15,489 bases of DNA from JAITWN01 sp964388175. Lineage in GTDB: Bacteria; Pseudomonadota; Gammaproteobacteria; SZUA-140. Position 1 is the first letter of the stretch; the number at the start of each line of letters is the position of its first letter. Below the pieces are notes generated by a model. It did no database searches, was not told the DNA's origin, and saw nothing but the letters and a program-made list of their open reading frames with translations. Below, piece by piece: positions 12,798-15,489 of this stretch. The translations under genes were made by a program, and so were the position numbers. Location of the stretch: assembly GCA_964388175.1 (NCBI GenBank), contig CAYLYS010000060.1, forward strand, positions 1 through 15,489. Reading direction: 5' to 3'.

Positions 12798-13486
12798 GCC
12801 GGCACCGGCGCCGCGGCGCCGGCCGCCTGCTCATCGGACAGCAGACGACCATCATGCAACTGCAGGATGCGATGCCCCATGCGCGTGATGAGCTGCAGGT
12901 CATGGCTGGCAATGAGTACGGTCACGCCGACCTGATTGAATTGCTCGAACAGACGCATGATTTCCTCGGACAGCGCCGGATCGAGATTGCCGGTCGGCTC
13001 GTCGGCGAGCAGCAGCGGCGGACGGTTGACCACGGCGCGGGCAATGCCGACACGCTGCTGTTCGCCGCCCGACAGCATCACCGGATAGCGCCGCTCCTTG
13101 TCGAGCAGGCCGACCTTGTCGAGCGCGGCGCGCACGCGGCGCTGGATCTCGCGATGCTCGTAGCCGGCGATCACCAGCGGCAGCGCGACGTTATCGAACA
13201 CGGTGCGATCGTTCAGCAGGTTGTGATTCTGAAAAATGATGCCGATCTCGCGCCGCAGATGCGGGATGCGGCGCGAAGCAAGGCGCGACAGGGAACGGCC
13301 GTTGAAGAAGATCTGCCCATAGGAAACGCGCTCGATCAGCGCGATGAGCTTGAGCAGCGTGCTCTTGCCGGCGCCGGAATGACCGGTGAGAAACGCCATC
13401 TCCTGCGTGCGCAGATGCAGATTGAGCCCGGCCAGCGCCTCATGGCCGCCGGGATAACGCTTGCCCACATTCTCGAAGCGCAGCAT
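12794..13486 (-). CDS. ftsE: FtsE, ABC-type cell division ATP-binding protein
   Basis: FtsE is the ATPase partner of FtsX at the inner face of the membrane. The 230-residue product has a complete set of motifs: Walker A GHSGAGKST (35-43), the FtsE Q-loop phrase IIFQNHNLLNDRTVFDNVALPL (83-104), signature LSGGEQQRVGIARA (138-151), Walker B LLLADEPTGNLD (158-169) and switch H195 in IASHD. Start ATG 13486 gives the normal N-terminus MLRFENVGKRYPGG. An upstream extension to 13594 is open but overlaps ftsY and has no homology. The gap to the ftsY stop is 10 bases, and the 3' end overlaps ftsX by 4. A short Ala/Pro tail follows the conserved region. Confident. Confidence 0.97.
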   Translation of the reverse strand: MLRFENVGKRYPGGHEALAGLNLHLRTQEMAFLTGHSGAGKSTLLKLIALIERVSYGQIFFNGRSLSRLASRRIPHLRREIGIIFQNHNLLNDRTVFDNVALPLVIAGYEHREIQRRVRAALDKVGLLDKERRYPVMLSGGEQQRVGIARAVVNRPPLLLADEPTGNLDPALSEEIMRLFEQFNQVGVTVLIASHDLQLITRMGHRILQLHDGRLLSDEQAAGAAAPVPA

Positions 13487-13496
13487 CGGCGGGGAT

Positions 13497-14240
13497 TCAC
13501 TGCCTGGCGAACAGGGCGTCGACGAATTCGGCGGCATCGAAGACGCGCAGATCCTCGATACCTTCGCCGACACCGACGAAGCGGATCGGCACATCGAGCC
13601 GCTTCGCCACCGCGAAGATGACGCCGCCCTTGGCGGTGCCGTCGAGCTTGGTCAGCGCGATGCCGGTCACGCCCACCGCGCCATCGAACTGCACCGCCTG
13701 GTTGACCGCGTTCTGGCCGGTGCCGCCATCGAGTACCAGCAGCGTCTCGTGCGGCGCGGTCGGATCGACCTTGGCCATGACGCGCTTCACCTTCTGCAGC
13801 TCGGCCATGAGATTGGTCTGGGTATGCAGCCGCCCGGCGGGTTTGCCGATGGTGGTGGTCTTGCCGGCGCCGTTGACGCCGACCATGAGGATGACGAAAG
13901 GCGATGCGCCCTCGATGCGCAGCGGCAGCGCGCGCGGCGCCAGCAGCGCAAGCAGATCCGCGCGCAGCGCCGCGAACAGCGCTTCGCTGTCGGCCAGTTC
14001 GCTGCGCGAAATGCGCGCCTCGAGATCCTTGATGATCTGGCGCGTGGCATCGACGCCGACATCGGCGGTCAGCAGCAGCGCTTCGATTTCATCGAGCAGC
14101 TCGGCATCGATCTTCTTGCGCCCCAGCACGAGGCTGGCGATGCCTTCGACGAAACCGCTGCGGGTGCGTTGCAGACGCTCCTTCAGACGGCCGAAGAAAC
14201 CCGATTTTTTTTCAGTATCCGGATGAGCCGATTCAGGCAT
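13497..14240 (-). CDS. ftsY: FtsY, SRP receptor GTPase with a large internal deletion
   Basis: FtsY docks SRP-ribosome complexes at the membrane. The frame is open for 247 residues. It shows the amphipathic start KSGFFGRLKERL, the N domain (ALLLTADVGVDATRQII), the P-loop GVNGAGKTTTIGK (121-133), then AGRLHTQTNLMAEL, GGTGQNA, TKLDGTAKGGVIF (197-209) and GVGEGIEDLR. The normal protein has about 70 residues between TIGK and AGRL. These include the SRP-GTPase segment with DTFRAAA (G2) and the DTAGR motif (G3); here K133 is followed by Pro and then AGRL. The missing piece is about 210 bases and in frame, with the junction at 13839-13842. Such a protein should not hydrolyse GTP normally, yet FtsY is essential in most bacteria. 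An assembly error or a second intact copy are the main alternatives. ftsE follows after 10 bases. Confidence 0.9.
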   Translation of the reverse strand: MPESAHPDTEKKSGFFGRLKERLQRTRSGFVEGIASLVLGRKKIDAELLDEIEALLLTADVGVDATRQIIKDLEARISRSELADSEALFAALRADLLALLAPRALPLRIEGASPFVILMVGVNGAGKTTTIGKPAGRLHTQTNLMAELQKVKRVMAKVDPTAPHETLLVLDGGTGQNAVNQAVQFDGAVGVTGIALTKLDGTAKGGVIFAVAKRLDVPIRFVGVGEGIEDLRVFDAAEFVDALFARQ

Positions 14241-14381
14241 TTTTTCGGCCTAGGGCAGAGTGGTGTACAATGGCCGGACCTTCACGGACCCGGATGTCGG
14301 TTCCGCTGCGCGTCCCCATCGAGCGCTTATCCTAGCAAAACCGGGCAACAGATTCACGATTCAAACGGACAGATGCCTCCC

Positions 14382-15489
14382 ATGAGATCGATCGCACTCC
14401 TTTGCGCATTCATGCTGCCATCCCTGCTCGCGCCGGCCGCCATCGCCGCCGACGCATCGCCTGCCGGCGTTCATGAATACCTGCTCGACAACGGCCTCAA
14501 ACTGATCGTCAAGGAAGACCGGCGCGCGCCCGTGGTGGTGTCGCAGGTCTGGTACAAGGTCGGCGGCAGCTACGAGGACGTCGGCGTCACCGGCATTTCG
14601 CACGCACTCGAACACATGATGTTCCAGGGCACCAAAAAGCATCCGTCAGGCGAATTCTCGCGCATCATCGCCGAGCAGGGCGGGCGTGAAAACGCCTTCA
14701 CCGGCCGCGATTACACCGCCTATTTCCAGCAGCTCGAAGCGAGCCGCCTGCCGATCAGCTTCGAACTCGAGGCCGACCGCATGCGCAATCTGCTGCTGCC
14801 CGCCGATGAATTCACCCGCGAAATGGAAGTGATCAAGGAAGAACGCCGCCTGCGTACCGACGACGATCCGCAGGCCCTCACCTACGAGCAGCTGAGCGCC
14901 ACCGCCTTCGTCGCCAGCCCTTACCACAATCCCATCATCGGCTGGATGAACGACATCGAAAACCTGACCGTCGCCGACCTGCGCCGCTGGTACGATCAGT
15001 GGTATGCGCCGAACAACGCCGTGGTGGTGGTGGTCGGCGACGTCGATGCCGCCGAGGTGCACAAACTGGCCCGCCGCCACTTCGGCCGCCTCAAGGCGCG
15101 CGCGATCCCCGTACTCAAGCCGCGCCTGGAACCGGCGCAGAACGGCGAACGACGCGTCACGGTGCGCGCCCCGGCGCGCCTGCCCTATCTGCTCATGGCC
15201 TACAAGACACCCGCGCTGCGTACCGCCGCAGTGGACTGGGAACCGTACGCGCTGGAAGTGCTCGCCGGCGTGCTCGACGGCGGCGACAGCGCCCGCCTCG
15301 CCCGCCACTTGGTGCGCGAGGAAGGCGTCGCCGCCAGCGCCGGCGCGCGCTACGGGCTTTATTCCCGTCACGACGACGTGCTCGTTCTCAGCGGCACGCC
15401 GGCGCAGGGTCACGATGCCACCGAGCTCGAAACTGCGCTGCGCCGCCAGATCGAACGGCTGCGCGAGGAACTGGTAACGCCGGCCGAAC
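14382..15489 (+). CDS. M16-family zinc metallopeptidase (5' part, runs off the window)
   Basis: The first 369 codons are present. Residues 1-23 form a Sec signal peptide (hydrophobic core, cleavage near AAIAA), so the enzyme is exported, probably to the periplasm. The M16 domain follows, with VWYKVGGSYEDVGVTGISH and the inverted zinc motif HxxEH at H74/E77/H78. The third ligand is a Glu in VIKEERR (E153 or E154), about 76 residues on. AFTGRDYTAYF and the second-half phrase VVVVVGDVD are also typical. The active-site residues mark this as a catalytic member, not the inactive paralogue often encoded next. ATG 14382 is chosen because GGAC at 14367-14370 is 11 bases away; an in-frame ATG at 14373 is possible. 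The gene is divergent from ftsY, an arrangement common in gammaproteobacteria. Confidence 0.93.
   Translation, partial: MRSIALLCAFMLPSLLAPAAIAADASPAGVHEYLLDNGLKLIVKEDRRAPVVVSQVWYKVGGSYEDVGVTGISHALEHMMFQGTKKHPSGEFSRIIAEQGGRENAFTGRDYTAYFQQLEASRLPISFELEADRMRNLLLPADEFTREMEVIKEERRLRTDDDPQALTYEQLSATAFVASPYHNPIIGWMNDIENLTVADLRRWYDQWYAPNNAVVVVVGDVDAAEVHKLARRHFGRLKARAIPVLKPRLEPAQNGERRVTVRAPARLPYLLMAYKTPALRTAAVDWEPYALEVLAGVLDGGDSARLARHLVREEGVAASAGARYGLYSRHDDVLVLSGTPAQGHDATELETALRRQIERLREELVTPAE

Noticed and set aside
14243..14271. Promoter for the M16 peptidase gene
   Set aside because: TACAAT at 14266-14271 is a fair -10, but no acceptable -35 stands at 16-18 bases.
1..15489. A new multi-gene defence, mobile or secondary-metabolite system
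   Set aside because: Nearly every base is assigned to core or well-known genes; the unknowns are single genes or sites, with no cluster of linked unknown genes.

Overview
This is a high-GC chromosomal segment (roughly 65% G+C by eye) from a gammaproteobacterium outside the Enterobacterales. The evidence is the gene order: pilC-pilD-coaE-zapD, a comF gene divergent from bioB-bioF-bioH-bioC-bioD, and ftsY-ftsE-ftsX-rpoH divergent from an M16 peptidase gene. I cannot fix the genus. I see no phage, integrase, transposase gene, CRISPR array, tRNA or rRNA.

Layout. Bases 3-1470 (+) hold the 3' end of pilC and the prepilin peptidase gene pilD. A membrane-anchored methyltransferase-like gene sits on the minus strand at 1493-2233, followed by coaE and zapD (+) at 2402-3894. 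Next come three minus-strand genes: a small repeat-containing protein (3976-4281), a YfaZ-type outer membrane protein (4333-4923) and comF (5023-5781). The biotin operon bioBFHCD runs on the plus strand from 5890 to 10620. It converges on the minus-strand block ftsY-ftsE-ftsX-rpoH (14240 down to 10660). An M16 zinc peptidase gene starts at 14382 and runs off the window.

How the genes work together. PilD matures the pilins that PilC helps assemble. CoaE completes coenzyme A and ZapD bundles FtsZ. BioC and BioH make and release pimeloyl-ACP, which BioF, BioD and BioB carry towards biotin; bioA is not in the window. FtsE and FtsX act at the septum, FtsY is the SRP receptor, and RpoH is the heat-shock sigma factor.

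Main oddities. (1) The ftsY reading frame is open but lacks about 70 codons of the GTPase domain (G2 and most of G3). (2) BioB has Gly at the position of E. coli Cys97, one of the four ligands of the sulfur-donating [2Fe-2S] cluster. (3) Two related palindromes with GGGTCAGAC/GTCTGACCC arms lie in tight intergenic gaps, and one supplies the last codons and stop of coaE. (4) Short tandem repeats of 6, 10, 11 and 15 bp occur in bioF, in two intergenic gaps and in the small protein, whose repeat units differ only by synonymous changes. (5) A sigma-E-like promoter and a sigma-70-like promoter lie in tandem before rpoH. No wholly new multi-gene system is evident.
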